The notes: a model not told the origin generated them from the letters alone. DNA of 64,000 nucleotides from DASVUS01 sp036388675 (GCA_036388675.1 DASVRI010000035.1:62001-126000), one strand, 5' to 3'. Shown: positions 8,520-18,332, counted from the stretch's first letter. Numbers and translations are program-made.

Positions 8520-11500
8520 TTGCCTGCTCCCACTCCCAGGTCTTTCAAAAAGTTGCTTGTCGCCAATCGTAGTGAAATCGCCGTGCGCGTGATGCGCGCC
8601 GCCACCGAACTCGGCCTGCGCACCGTCGCCATTTATGCTGCCGAAGACCGCTTCGGGATGCACCGCTTCAAAGCTGATGAAGCCTACCAGGTGGGCGAAG
8701 GCAGAGGCCCCGTTGGCGCATACCTCGACATTGAAGGTATTGTCGCGCTTGCCAAAGAAAAAGATGTCGACGCCATTCACCCCGGCTACGGCTTTCTCTC
8801 CGAAAACCCGCGCTTCGCCAATGCCTGTGACGCGGCGGGCATTACGTTTATCGGCCCGCGCGCTGAATTGCTGCAATTGATGGGCGACAAAATCGCAGCG
8901 CGCGCCCTGACCAAGAGCTTGCAAATTCCGACGCTGCCCGGCACGGATGATCCGGTGAGCGACCGCACGAAAGCTGTCGAAATCGCGCGTGAGATCGGCT
9001 TTCCGCTTATCATCAAAGCGGCGGCGGGCGGCGGTGGACGCGGCATGCGAGTCGTGCTACAAGAGGGCGACCTCGATCGTTTGCTGGACGAAGCGCAGGC
9101 TGAAGCGCGCAACGCCTTCGGTGACGATTCGGTCTTCCTGGAGAAATACATTCCGCGCGCCAAGCACATCGAAGTGCAGGTTCTGGGCGACCATCACGGC
9201 AACGTGGTGCATCTGCACGAACGCGATTGCAGCGTGCAGCGACGCCACCAGAAAGTGATTGAAATCGCGCCCAGCGTCGGCCTGAGTACTCGTGTGCGCC
9301 AAGAGTTGTGCGAGGCGGCTGTGCGCATCGCGCGCGAGATCGGCTACGACAATGCCGGCACCGTCGAGTTTCTGCTCGACATCGACCGCGACGAATGGTT
9401 CTTTATTGAAATGAACCCGCGCATTCAGGTCGAGCACACTGTAACGGAAGTCATCACCGGCGTTGACCTGGTGCGTTCGCAAATTCTTGTCGCACAGGGG
9501 CACGAACTGCATTCGCAAGAAGTGGCGCTGCCACAGCAAAACGACATTCCGCGCATCGGCTACGCGGTGCAATGCCGCATCACAACCGAAGACCCGGAAA
9601 ACAACTTCACGCCCGATTACGGCAAGCTGCTGGCCTACCGTTCGCCGGGCGGTTTCGGCATTCGTCTCGATGGCGGCATGGGCGGCGCAGGCTTTGTCGT
9701 CACGCCGTTCTATGATTCGCTGCTGGTGAAATTGACCGTTTCAGGCCAGTCGTTCCCCATGGCGCTGGATCGTGTCGATCGTGCATTGCGCGAGTTTCGT
9801 GTGCGCGGCGTCAAGACCAATATTCCGTTCCTGGAAAATGTCATCGCCAACGACACATTTCGTTCCGGTCAGGCGACGACAACTCTCATCGACACCACGC
9901 CGCAACTCTTCGAATTCGAAGCGCGCCAGGACCGTGCCACACGTTTGCTCAACTTCCTCAGCGATGTGATTGTCAACGGCAACCCGCACGCCAAGGGCTA
10001 CAAGCCGGGGGGCGTTTTGCCCGCCGTACCGGTTCCAACTTACGAACATCCGAGTACTCCGCCAAACGGCACGCGCCAGTTGTTGCAAGAACTGGGGCCG
10101 CAAAAATTCGCCGAATGGACGCAGAAGCAGAAGCGCCTTCTCGTCACCGACACCACCTTTCGTGATGCGCACCAATCGCTGCTCGCCACCCGCGTGCGCT
10201 CCTACGACATGCTGGCGATAGCTGATGTCGCGGCGCGTCGCACACCCAACTTATTCAGCATGGAAATGTGGGGTGGAGCCACCTTCGATACCACGATGCG
10301 TTTTCTGCGCGAAGACCCGTGGGAGCGATTGGAAGAGCTACGCGAACGCATCCCCAACATCTGTTTTCAGATGTTGTTTCGCGGCTCAAATGCGGTTGGC
10401 TACTCGAACTATCCCGACAACGTGGTGGCGGGTTTCGTTAAACACGCGGCGAGTCGTGGAATCGATATTTTTAGGATCTTCGATTCGCTTAACTACGTGC
10501 CAAACCTCAAAGTCGCGATGGATGCGGTGCAGGAAACCGGTGCCATCTGCGAAGCCGCGATTTGCTACACCGGCGATATTCTTGACCCGAATCGCACCAA
10601 GTACTCGTTGCAGTATTATGTCGACCTCGCCAAAGAACTGGAAGCGATGGGCGCACACATTCTAGCCATCAAAGACATGGCCGGCCTGTGTCGTCCTTAC
10701 GCGGCACACAAGCTGGTCAAAGCACTTAAGCAGGAAATCGGCATTCCAATTCATTTCCACACGCACGATACATCGGGCGTCAACGCCGCCAGCGTTTTGC
10801 AAGCCAGCGATGCTGGAGTCGATGTTGTCGACCTGGCGATTGCCTCGATGAGCGGCTCGACATCGCAGCCCAACCTGAACAGCGTCGTCGCCGCGTTGCA
10901 GCACACAAAACGTGATACGCAACTCGAACTGCGCACGCTCGACGAGTACTCGGATTACTGGGAAGGCGTCAAGCGCTTTTATGCGCCATTTGATACAGCG
11001 CCGCCCAACGGCACCGCCGAGGTTTATTTGCATGAAATGCCGGGCGGCCAATACACCAACTTGAAAGAACAGGCCGCGGGTATGGGCTTGTCGCATCGCT
11101 GGCCGGAAATCGCGCGCACATACGCCGAAGTCAACGATCTGTTCGGCGACATCGTGAAAGTTACGCCCAGTTCAAAAGTCGTCGGCGACATGGCGATGTT
11201 CCTCATCACGCGCGGCATTCAGCCGCAAGATGTTTTGAACCTCGAACCGGGCGCGACACCGTTTCCCGAGTCGGTGATTGACATGATGATGGGCGGCTTG
11301 GGTCAACCGGTCGGCGGCTGGCCCCCGCAGTTGCAGAAGGTTGTGCTGGGCGACCGTAAGCCACTGCGAGGTCGTCCCGGCGCGGGCATGAAGCCCTTGA
11401 ATCTATCAACCACACGTAAGGAACTCGCGGCCAAGCTCGATCGCAAGATCAACGACGACGACCTGTATTCATCGTTGATGTATCCGCAAGTGTTCGAAGA

Positions 11501-11984
11501 GTACTCGCGCTTTGTTGATAGCTACGGCGATGTTTCCGTTTTGCCGACGCCCGCTTACTTCTACGGTCTGCAACCCGGCGAAGAAATTTCAGTTGCCATC
11601 GAAGAAGGCAAAACGCTTTTCATCAAGCTCATCAACGTCGGCGAGGTGGACAAAGATGGACGGCGTGCAGTCAACTTTGAATTGAACGGTATGGCCCGCC
11701 AGGCGACCGTTGTTGACAAGTCGGTGAAAGCCGAAACCAAAGCACGCGACAAAGCCGATGCAAGTGACCCCTTGCAAATCGGCGCGCCGATCCCAGGCAT
11801 GGTCACCAGCATTAATTGCAGCATCGGCCACAAGGTGAACAAGGGCGACAAACTGGTGACGCTCGAAGCGATGAAGATGTACACCACCATCAACTCGCCG
11901 GTCGATGGCGTCGTTGAAGAAATCCTCGTGGCCGTCAGCGATACCGTGGAAAGCAAAGACTTGCTGGTGCGTTTGCGTGCATAA
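8520..11984 (+). CDS. pyc: Pyruvate carboxylase
   Basis: 1154 residues, the full length for the single-chain enzyme. It uses ATP and bicarbonate to carboxylate pyruvate to oxaloacetate, refilling the TCA cycle. Domains in order are biotin carboxylase (about 1-460, with the ATP-grasp AAAGGGGRGMR and the ERDCSVQRRHQK motif), carboxyltransferase (about 540-1000, with DTTFRDAHQSL and the metal-binding HFHTHDTSG), and the biotin carrier domain at the end with EAMKMYTTI, where Lys1119 carries biotin. Start is TTG at 8520 with AAAGGAAC upstream. Biotin synthase lies 2.5 kb downstream on the same strand. Confidence 0.96.
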   Translation: MPAPTPRSFKKLLVANRSEIAVRVMRAATELGLRTVAIYAAEDRFGMHRFKADEAYQVGEGRGPVGAYLDIEGIVALAKEKDVDAIHPGYGFLSENPRFANACDAAGITFIGPRAELLQLMGDKIAARALTKSLQIPTLPGTDDPVSDRTKAVEIAREIGFPLIIKAAAGGGGRGMRVVLQEGDLDRLLDEAQAEARNAFGDDSVFLEKYIPRAKHIEVQVLGDHHGNVVHLHERDCSVQRRHQKVIEIAPSVGLSTRVRQELCEAAVRIAREIGYDNAGTVEFLLDIDRDEWFFIEMNPRIQVEHTVTEVITGVDLVRSQILVAQGHELHSQEVALPQQNDIPRIGYAVQCRITTEDPENNFTPDYGKLLAYRSPGGFGIRLDGGMGGAGFVVTPFYDSLLVKLTVSGQSFPMALDRVDRALREFRVRGVKTNIPFLENVIANDTFRSGQATTTLIDTTPQLFEFEARQDRATRLLNFLSDVIVNGNPHAKGYKPGGVLPAVPVPTYEHPSTPPNGTRQLLQELGPQKFAEWTQKQKRLLVTDTTFRDAHQSLLATRVRSYDMLAIADVAARRTPNLFSMEMWGGATFDTTMRFLREDPWERLEELRERIPNICFQMLFRGSNAVGYSNYPDNVVAGFVKHAASRGIDIFRIFDSLNYVPNLKVAMDAVQETGAICEAAICYTGDILDPNRTKYSLQYYVDLAKELEAMGAHILAIKDMAGLCRPYAAHKLVKALKQEIGIPIHFHTHDTSGVNAASVLQASDAGVDVVDLAIASMSGSTSQPNLNSVVAALQHTKRDTQLELRTLDEYSDYWEGVKRFYAPFDTAPPNGTAEVYLHEMPGGQYTNLKEQAAGMGLSHRWPEIARTYAEVNDLFGDIVKVTPSSKVVGDMAMFLITRGIQPQDVLNLEPGATPFPESVIDMMMGGLGQPVGGWPPQLQKVVLGDRKPLRGRPGAGMKPLNLSTTRKELAAKLDRKINDDDLYSSLMYPQVFEEYSRFVDSYGDVSVLPTPAYFYGLQPGEEISVAIEEGKTLFIKLINVGEVDKDGRRAVNFELNGMARQATVVDKSVKAETKARDKADASDPLQIGAPIPGMVTSINCSIGHKVNKGDKLVTLEAMKMYTTINSPVDGVVEEILVAVSDTVESKDLLVRLRA

Positions 11985-12046
11985 GTTGCAGATGATGAGA
12001 TGCGAGGATCACCTGAATGGCTCAGAGCGTCAAAGTGCGAGCTGTG

Positions 12047-12343
12047 CTAACTGGATGCAAGCAGTCGAAGTAGCACGAGTACAAGAGACACAATTGCGAG
12101 GTTACGACCGATCGTGTTTCCTTTGTCCGTTTTATCCTGCTGTTCAAGCGCCGAAAGTTCCGGTGCATTGGCAAAAGGTAAAAACGCGAGAACAACCAAC
12201 CCCAAGGTACCACCTGCAAGAAACCAAGGGGCAAATTTGTAACCCTTGCGTTGCGCCAATAATCCGGTAATCAGACCGAGTACGGCTAAGAAGCCGAGCA
12301 CTGTGAAGACTACGAGTACTTCTACATCAGCTAGTGCAATCAT
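12047..12343 (-). CDS. Small membrane protein of unknown function
   Basis: 98 residues with three predicted hydrophobic segments (about 9-30, 38-56 and 80-96). A motif QRKGYKFAPWFLAGGTLGL between the first two is seen in many small uncharacterised bacterial membrane proteins. It starts 15 bp after the amidohydrolase stop and is probably cotranscribed with it. No function assigned. Confidence 0.6.
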   Translation of the reverse strand: MIALADVEVLVVFTVLGFLAVLGLITGLLAQRKGYKFAPWFLAGGTLGLVVLAFLPFANAPELSALEQQDKTDKGNTIGRNLAIVSLVLVLLRLLASS

Positions 12344-12358
12344 ACAACCGCCTTATGG

Positions 12359-13660
12359 TCAAGCCTGCGCTGCCAGGCGCTCCGCACATTTCGATGCCTG
12401 TGCCGCAATGGCTTTTGCATCGAGTTGCGTCCATTGACCGTCCCGCACGAGTACTCGACCATCCACGAGAACCGTATCCACATCGGCGCTGTTGGCGGCG
12501 TAAACAAGATGTGATACGACGTTGTGTCGTGGTGTGAGATGCGGCTTTTCGAAATCGACCAAGACGATATCGGCTTTTTTGCCGACTTCCAGCGTGCCGA
12601 CTTCGTGATGCAGATTTAAGCACCGTGCGCCTTCGCGTGTGGCCATGAGCAGCGCTTGTTGCGCGGAAACGGTTGTCGGATCGCCGGTTGTGCCTTTGTG
12701 CAGCAGCGCCGCAAGATGCATCTCTTCCCACATGTCAAGGTTGTTGTTCGAGGCAGTGCCGTCCGGCCCCAAGCCAACGGTGATGCCGGCCTGCAAGAAC
12801 TTCTCGATTGGTGCAAATCCGGAAGCGAGTTTCATGTTCGATGTCGGGTTGTGCGCCACACGGAAGTCGCTGCTTTGCATAATTTCCAGATCGCGCTCAT
12901 CGACGTGAACGCAATGTGCCGCCAATAGCGGCCCGTCCAGTGCGCCAATTTGCTTCAGCGATTCAATCGGGCTTTGTCCCCATTGCGCTGTTACATCGGC
13001 GACTTCACGTCGTGTTTCCGAGGCGTGCGTCGTCAGCAGCAAGTCGTTATCGCGCGCGCCTTTAATCATCGCTTCCCACTGCTCGCGATTGCAGGTGTAC
13101 AGCGAGTGCGGCGCCAGCGTTGGCTTGATGAGGCCATTGCCTGCATCCGAGTACTCACGCGCGAAAGCGATAGCATTGGCAATACGCTTTTGAGGCTCCG
13201 GCAAAAAGCCCAGCAACACGCCGCCGGGACAAGCGCGGATGCCGCTTTCAAGCATGGCACGCACGCCATCGTGATAGAAGAAATACATATCGGCAAAGCA
13301 CGTCGTGCCGCCGCGCAGCATTTCGCAAATCGCCAACATGGTGCCCCAGTACACATCGTCGCCCGTGAGGTGCGCCTCAAAGGGCCAGATGCGCGTTTGA
13401 AGCCACGGCTCCAGCGCCATGTCATCGGCGTAGCCACGCAACAGCGTCATGGCCGTGTGCGTGTGCGTGTTGATGAGGCCCGGAATCGCCACGAAATGCT
13501 CGCCGGCAATGGTTTCATCGGCTACGAACGCGGGGCGAGTACTCGCCGGCCCAATGTAGGTAATGCGGCCATCTTCAATGTGAATGGCGGCGTTGTCGAT
13601 AACGTCGAAGTTGTCGTTGCAGGTGACGGCTGTTACCGGAGAAATCGCGATGCGAGTCAT
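12359..13660 (-). CDS. mtaD: 5-methylthioadenosine/S-adenosylhomocysteine deaminase (TRZ/ATZ amidohydrolase)
   Basis: 433 residues. It hydrolytically deaminates methylthioadenosine and S-adenosylhomocysteine. Metal ligands are visible: HTHTAM (near residue 70), THASE, AAHCVHVDE, and LGPDGTASNNNLDMWEEM. The C-terminal LEVGKKADIVLVD closes the composite beta domain of the amidohydrolase superfamily. Related members act on chlorinated triazines or guanine, so the exact purine is inferred from the close MtaD pattern. An MTA phosphorylase gene lies 6 kb away, so two routes of MTA disposal may coexist. Confidence 0.88.
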   Translation of the reverse strand: MTRIAISPVTAVTCNDNFDVIDNAAIHIEDGRITYIGPASTRPAFVADETIAGEHFVAIPGLINTHTHTAMTLLRGYADDMALEPWLQTRIWPFEAHLTGDDVYWGTMLAICEMLRGGTTCFADMYFFYHDGVRAMLESGIRACPGGVLLGFLPEPQKRIANAIAFAREYSDAGNGLIKPTLAPHSLYTCNREQWEAMIKGARDNDLLLTTHASETRREVADVTAQWGQSPIESLKQIGALDGPLLAAHCVHVDERDLEIMQSSDFRVAHNPTSNMKLASGFAPIEKFLQAGITVGLGPDGTASNNNLDMWEEMHLAALLHKGTTGDPTTVSAQQALLMATREGARCLNLHHEVGTLEVGKKADIVLVDFEKPHLTPRHNVVSHLVYAANSADVDTVLVDGRVLVRDGQWTQLDAKAIAAQASKCAERLAAQA

Positions 13661-13679
13661 ATTTGCAGATTCAAGGAAT

Positions 13680-14069
13680 TTATTCGATCAGGCCAAGTCT
13701 CAGCAGCTTCTGGGTGAGGGAGTAGATGTCGGATTTGTCCCCAGCTTTTCGTCGTCCGACAGCGACAATGAGAACGATGATCTGCTCACTTTCAACTTTA
13801 TATACTATGCGGTAGCGCTGTCCCGCAGCGCGCAGGCTGCGATAACCGGACAGTTCACCGAGAAGTGGCTTGCCCTGTTTTTCCGGATCTTTTGCCAGGC
13901 CGTCGATACGAACGCGCAGTTTTTCTCGGGTGCGTAAATCAGTAATGGATTCATACATGGACTGCGCCGTCGGCGTCAGGCCAATCTTCCACTGGCGCGC
14001 CGGTGATTCCGTGACTCGGGGTTCAAGGGCGGGAGTTACGGATTGTTTTGCTCGTCTGCGATCTGCCAT
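13680..14069 (-). CDS. RelE/ParE-family toxin
   Basis: 129 residues. The core shows the RelE fold pattern TAQSMYESITDLRTREKLRVRIDGLAKDP (split here by reading only its parts), then LSGYRSLRAAGQRYRIVYKVE and VLIVAVGRRK, whose Arg and Lys residues are those used by RelE toxins to cleave ribosome-bound mRNA. The N-terminus carries about 25 extra basic residues. It overlaps its antitoxin gene by 34 bp and is read after it, the usual order for a Phd/YefM-RelE pair. Confidence 0.85.
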   Translation of the reverse strand: MADRRRAKQSVTPALEPRVTESPARQWKIGLTPTAQSMYESITDLRTREKLRVRIDGLAKDPEKQGKPLLGELSGYRSLRAAGQRYRIVYKVESEQIIVLIVAVGRRKAGDKSDIYSLTQKLLRLGLIE

Positions 14070-14326
14070 GGAATGATGTGACCTGCCTTAGCCTCTTCGA
14101 TGCTTTGGCGCAACAATGCCATTGTTTCCGGATCGCTCATAATTTCCAAAGTTTCCATAATGGAATCATAAAGCTCGTAAGACATGACGGTGAGAACAGG
14201 CTTACCGCGCCGCGTCACGGTTACTGCGCCGGCTTCCCCCTTCATCCTTAGCTCTTCCGGCAGTTGCGTTAAGCGGTTGCGGGCTTCAACAATGGTCAAC
14301 TCCTTTTTGTTAATTGTGGTCTCCAT
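14036..14326 (-). CDS. Phd/YefM-family antitoxin
   Basis: 96 residues from ATG 14326. The N-terminal DNA-binding part has the family pattern TIVEARNRLTQLPEEL and VTRRGKPVLTVMSYELYDSI. The acidic C-terminus (SIEEAKAGHIIPW) would wrap and silence the RelE toxin encoded downstream. A longer frame to 14389 runs through the probable promoter and operator region and is not favoured. Antitoxin-toxin complexes of this type usually repress their own promoter; two direct AGATGCACA copies upstream are candidate sites. Confidence 0.87.
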   Translation of the reverse strand: METTINKKELTIVEARNRLTQLPEELRMKGEAGAVTVTRRGKPVLTVMSYELYDSIMETLEIMSDPETMALLRQSIEEAKAGHIIPWQIADEQNNP

Positions 14327-14357
14327 GTGGTAGTGACTCCCTTGTGTTTGCATTGGC

Positions 14358-14390
14358 AGATGCACATCTAACTTTACATTAAGATGCACA
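14358..14390. promoter_or_regulatory. Paired AGATGCACA direct repeats upstream of toxin-antitoxin operon
   Basis: Exact 9-bp copies at 14358-14366 and 14382-14390, 24 bp apart centre to centre. They lie 32-64 bp before the antitoxin start on the minus strand and before biotin synthase on the plus strand. Position suits autoregulation by the antitoxin. Function is inferred. Confidence 0.35.
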
Positions 14391-14463
14391 CGACTACAAG
14401 AACTGGGTACTCACAATTGCCTGGCTGTTGACCTGAGCCGCGCGATGTGCAAACCTCTAGCTG

Positions 14464-15471
14464 ATGAATTCTCCCATAACTGTTTCTCAACTTGTTAATT
14501 TCGAAGTTCTGGCCGATAAGTCGCTGCGGGGCGAGGCACTTTCGCACGAAGAAGCGCATCGAGTACTCGATACGCCGTCGGGCGAGATGGATGCGTTGCT
14601 CGCGGCCACGAGTCGTGTGCGCAAGTCACATTTCGGACGACGCGTGAAAGTGTGCGTGCTGCTCAATGCGCAAAGCGGCATATGTCCTGAAGATTGCAAT
14701 TATTGCTCGCAGTCGAAAATTTCCAAAGCCGAAGTCGATAAATATAAACTGCTTTCCGAGGATACAATCGTCGAGCGGGCGCACAATGCTGCGGCAACGG
14801 GCGCCAAGCGCTTTTGCATCGTCATCGCGGCGCGTGGGCCGCAGCAGAAAGACATCGATCATTTGTCGGGTGCGGTGCGTCGCATCAAAGACGACGCCGT
14901 GACGCAGCACATGGAAATCTGCACCAGCCTGGGATTGATGAATTTGCAGCAGTGCCAGGCGTTGAAAGAAGCCGGCGTCGATTACGTCAATCATAACCTG
15001 AACACCAGCGAAAGCCACTACGAAAAAATCTGCTCGACGCACACCTACGCCGACCGCGTGAACACTTTGCATAACGTGCAGGAAGCCGGTTTGAAAACGT
15101 GTAGCGGTGGTATCGTCGGCATGGGTGAAACCAACGACGACATCGTGCAGATGGGTTTTTCACTGCGCGCCATGGACATCGAAAGTATTCCAATCAATTT
15201 CCTTCTCACGATTCCCGGCACGCCACTGCAGAGCATGATGCCGATCGATGCGAATCATGGACTCAGGGTGTTGTGTCTGATGCGCTTGCTGAACCCGACC
15301 AAAGAAGTGCGTGTTGCCGCTGGACGCGAAACGCACCTGCGCGGGCAGCAGGAAAAAGCGCTGTGCGCCGCCAACTCGCTGTTTGTCGATGGTTATCTCA
15401 CCACGCCCGGCCAGGCCGCTAAAGACGTGCGCGACTGGATCGAAGCCGCCGGTTATGAAGTTGAGAAGTGA
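14464..15471 (+). CDS. bioB: Biotin synthase (radical SAM)
   Basis: 335 residues. Inserts sulfur into dethiobiotin. The radical-SAM cluster motif CPEDCNYC gives Cys74, Cys78 and Cys81. YNHN-type (VNHNLNTS) and GIVGMGET are BioB signatures, and the conserved Arg that holds the [2Fe-2S] cluster is in VRVAAGRE. Its product is the cofactor for the pyruvate carboxylase upstream. No other biotin genes are in the window. The start codon has no obvious ribosome binding site. Confidence 0.95.
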   Translation: MNSPITVSQLVNFEVLADKSLRGEALSHEEAHRVLDTPSGEMDALLAATSRVRKSHFGRRVKVCVLLNAQSGICPEDCNYCSQSKISKAEVDKYKLLSEDTIVERAHNAAATGAKRFCIVIAARGPQQKDIDHLSGAVRRIKDDAVTQHMEICTSLGLMNLQQCQALKEAGVDYVNHNLNTSESHYEKICSTHTYADRVNTLHNVQEAGLKTCSGGIVGMGETNDDIVQMGFSLRAMDIESIPINFLLTIPGTPLQSMMPIDANHGLRVLCLMRLLNPTKEVRVAAGRETHLRGQQEKALCAANSLFVDGYLTTPGQAAKDVRDWIEAAGYEVEK

Positions 15472-15664
15472 TGGAATGGAACAAGTTGCTCTTCGAGTCG
15501 ATTGAACACGGCAACGTTGAACTCATGGGTCAGTGCCTTACTCAAGGCGCTGCCGTGAATGAGTTGTGGATGATTGGGATACGCTGATGTGGGGTGTATT
15601 GCTCCTCGCAAAAAGGTCAGAGGAATTTGCCCGAACAGTTGACGCCGGGAGCGAACGCAGGTAA
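15471..15664 (+). pseudogene. Frameshifted ankyrin-repeat-like relic
   Basis: An ATG overlaps the bioB stop by one base and reads MEWNKLLFESIEHGNVEL then MGQCLTQGAAVNE, a normal ankyrin helix-turn-helix. That frame ends at 15587. The frame one base over, from about 15563, continues sensibly as VVDDWDTLMWGVLLLAKR and ends at 15664. One single-base shift near 15560 would join them into a protein of about 65 residues. It could be a real mutation or a sequencing error. No function can be given. Confidence 0.4.
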
Positions 15665-16076
15665 AGTGGAATTTGTCTTCAATCTTCTATTCTGTTGCGA
15701 CTATTTGTGTTCAGGCCGCGAGCGAAACACACATTTCTGAGAAAGCGAGGTATGCGCCCCATGATAAACCACTTCTGGCTGTCTGGCCAATTCACCCCGA
15801 CACCGCGAATGATGAACCTGGCCGGTGCTGTGGTTATGCGCTGCCCGCTTCTCGATAGTCGCCGACGCTAACTTCTTTCGACGACCATTCTTCGCGCTAC
15901 GGGCTACGCCAAATGCAAAGGAGCCGGTAGCTTTTTTGTGCGTGCTGCCGAGGCTCCCACTGCCTTTGCCCCTCAACTCGCCGCATCGAACCGCTGTCGT
16001 TTCGACCTGCACTTCCCACCGAGTACTCAGATCGCGTTTGCTCTTGTCCTCGCGAGCGCAAATGTCGAGGAGATTT
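15665..16076 (+). other. Intergenic stretch upstream of ABC exporter
   Basis: The frame of the ABC gene is open across part of this region (from 15825), but the residues are of low quality. A good ribosome binding site sits at 16067-16072, so I treat this as leader. No RNA gene or clear promoter was recognised. One GAGTACTC copy at 16021. Confidence 0.4.
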
Positions 16077-18317
16077 ATGCAGCAACTCCAGAGATTCAAA
16101 AAGTTTCGCCTTAAACGCCAACAACAGCCGCAAATCGAACCACGGGTGGAAGCCACGACGGCCCCGATCACTTCCACCGCCAACCCGTTAATTCAACTGG
16201 AAGCCGACTTCACATCGGAAGGTAATTTCGGGCGTCGTGTCATGGAAGTCACGCCCGAGATAGTGCGAGTACTCGATTGGGACGACGTGGTCTCGTTTCA
16301 GATTCCCGTCGAAGACATCGCCTCGGCGCGCAACGAGCCATTAGTGGGTGGCGGACGCCTGGAAATCACCACGAAAAGCGGCGATGTGCTGTCGGTTGTG
16401 ACGTACTCGCAAAGTGTAGCGCACAAGTTTTCCGAAGCGGCACGCGGCATTGAGCAACTGGCACGCGGCGAAGAACTGCTCATCAACTTGAAAGAAGAGC
16501 AAACGCGTTGCGCACGCTGCCGTCGCCTGCTGCCGGAAAAAGACGGTATTTGTCCGGCCTGCATCAATCGCAATAAAACGATGCTGCGTATTGCCGGTTA
16601 TCTGGGGCCTTATCGCTGGCACGCAATGGGGCTGGCCACGTTGTCGATGATAACGACGCTTATCAACCTGGCGCCGCCTTACATTCAGGGCACGGTCATT
16701 GACACAGTGATCGCGCCGCGCCGCGACCTGCCGAAGATGTGGCTTCTGCTTGGTGCATGGCTGGGCGTTCTGGTGATGAATAGCTGTCTGCAAATCGTTT
16801 CCGGGCGGCTAACGGTTTTTCTGGCGTCCAATATTGCCGCCGATATTCGCGGCAGCGTTTACCGCGCCATCGAGTTTTTGAAGTTGACCTACTTCGAGCG
16901 CAAGCAGGTGGGCGCCATAACCAGCCGCGTCACGCAAGATACAGATCGTGTGTGGGGCTTTCTCGTCGAAGGCTTGCCGTTCATCGTGTCGAATTTTCTG
17001 CTGCTCACCGGCATCATCGTCTTTCTGTTTATCGTCAACTGGAAGCTGGCGCTGTGCGTCATGCTGCCGATTCCAGTTGTCATTGCCGTCAGCGGATTTT
17101 CGTGGCAGCGCATCACGCAGTTGAACAACCTGTTCGGGCAAAAATGGGCGCGTTTTCATGTCAACCTCAACGAAGCGCTGAACGGCATTCGTGTCGTGAA
17201 GGCGTTCGCGCAAGAAGACCACGAGAACGAGAAGTTTCGTAACCGCAACCTGGAATTGCGCGACGCCGGTATTCGCGCCGACAGCACGTGGGCCGTGGTG
17301 GCTGGCGTGATGGCATTCTTTACCAGTTTGGCCAGCCTTATCAACTGGACGGTGGGCGGTTACATGGTGTATGCCGGTGAGATGTCGTTGGGCGACTTCT
17401 GGCGCGTTCATGCTTATCTGGGTCTCATCTACGGGCCGATGCAGTGGTTCGCGCAGGTCAACAACTGGTTTTCGCGCGCCATGGCCGGTGCCGAGCGCAT
17501 CTTCGAAACCATTGACACCGAGCCGGAGAATTACAATCACGAGGGTCGCAAGCACGCGATGCAGGGCACAGTCACCTTCGATAATGTGCGCTTTGGTTAC
17601 GATAAATCGAACCCGATTTTGAAGAACTTGAACTTCAGCGCCAAGCCGGGCGAAATGATTGGTTTGGTGGGGAAATCGGGCGCCGGTAAATCGACGACGA
17701 TCAACCTGTTGTGTCGTTTTCACGAGCCGGACGCGGGCGCGATCCTGATCGATGGCATCGACTATCGCGAGCTGAGTTTGCAGGACATGCGCCGCCAGAT
17801 CGGCCTTGTCTTGCAGGAACCGTTCTTGTTCAACGGCAGCATCGCGGAAAACATCGCCTACGGCAAAGCGAATGCATCGTTTGACGACATCGTGGAAGCG
17901 GCGCGCGCCGCCAATGCGCACGACTTCATTCTGGCCAAACCTGACGGCTACGATACCCTCGTGGGCGAACGCGGTGCCAAGCTGTCGGGCGGCGAACGTC
18001 AACGTGTCTCGATTGCACGCGCCATTCTGCACGACCCGAAAATCTTGATCTTGGACGAAGCGACGAGTTCGGTGGACGTAGAAACCGAGCGCCAGATGCA
18101 GGAAGCTCTCGGGCGACTGACAGCGGGGCGCACCACGTTTGCAATCGCGCACCGTTTGGCGACACTGCGCAACGCGACGCGCCTTATTGTGCTGGACAAA
18201 GGCGAGATTATCGAGACGGGCACACACGCCGAACTCATGGAAAAGAAAGGCGCGTTCTATGACCTGGTGCAAACGCAGAGTAAGATCAACGAAATCGTCG
18301 GCGAGCACGCCGTTTAG
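16077..18317 (+). CDS. ABC exporter (fused membrane and ATPase domains) with N-terminal zinc-ribbon extension
   Basis: 746 residues from ATG 16077, chosen because GAGGAG precedes it. Residues 1-140 form a beta-rich domain (about VTPEIVRVLDWDDVVSF onward). Then comes a four-cysteine zinc ribbon, CARC...CPAC, at about 145-165. Six membrane helices follow (about 180-450). The ATPase has Walker A GKSGAGKST with Lys538, signature LSGGERQRVS, Walker B ILILDEATSS and the switch His in IAHRLATLR. Lipid and peptide exporters share this core. The DUF1854 gene directly downstream is the usual partner of this extended subtype, which NCBI names link to cyanophycin metabolism in some proteobacteria. Substrate unknown. 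Confidence 0.9.
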   Translation: MQQLQRFKKFRLKRQQQPQIEPRVEATTAPITSTANPLIQLEADFTSEGNFGRRVMEVTPEIVRVLDWDDVVSFQIPVEDIASARNEPLVGGGRLEITTKSGDVLSVVTYSQSVAHKFSEAARGIEQLARGEELLINLKEEQTRCARCRRLLPEKDGICPACINRNKTMLRIAGYLGPYRWHAMGLATLSMITTLINLAPPYIQGTVIDTVIAPRRDLPKMWLLLGAWLGVLVMNSCLQIVSGRLTVFLASNIAADIRGSVYRAIEFLKLTYFERKQVGAITSRVTQDTDRVWGFLVEGLPFIVSNFLLLTGIIVFLFIVNWKLALCVMLPIPVVIAVSGFSWQRITQLNNLFGQKWARFHVNLNEALNGIRVVKAFAQEDHENEKFRNRNLELRDAGIRADSTWAVVAGVMAFFTSLASLINWTVGGYMVYAGEMSLGDFWRVHAYLGLIYGPMQWFAQVNNWFSRAMAGAERIFETIDTEPENYNHEGRKHAMQGTVTFDNVRFGYDKSNPILKNLNFSAKPGEMIGLVGKSGAGKSTTINLLCRFHEPDAGAILIDGIDYRELSLQDMRRQIGLVLQEPFLFNGSIAENIAYGKANASFDDIVEAARAANAHDFILAKPDGYDTLVGERGAKLSGGERQRVSIARAILHDPKILILDEATSSVDVETERQMQEALGRLTAGRTTFAIAHRLATLRNATRLIVLDKGEIIETGTHAELMEKKGAFYDLVQTQSKINEIVGEHAV

Positions 18318-18332
18318 GAAAAAGGAGCAAGC

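Noticed and set aside
8211..8924. Minus-strand frame over the start of pyruvate carboxylase
   Set aside because: Overlaps the biotin carboxylase domain; no support.
12950..13717. 255-codon frame on the plus strand over mtaD
   Set aside because: Shadow of the amidohydrolase; composition is His/Arg-rich and no start signal is seen.
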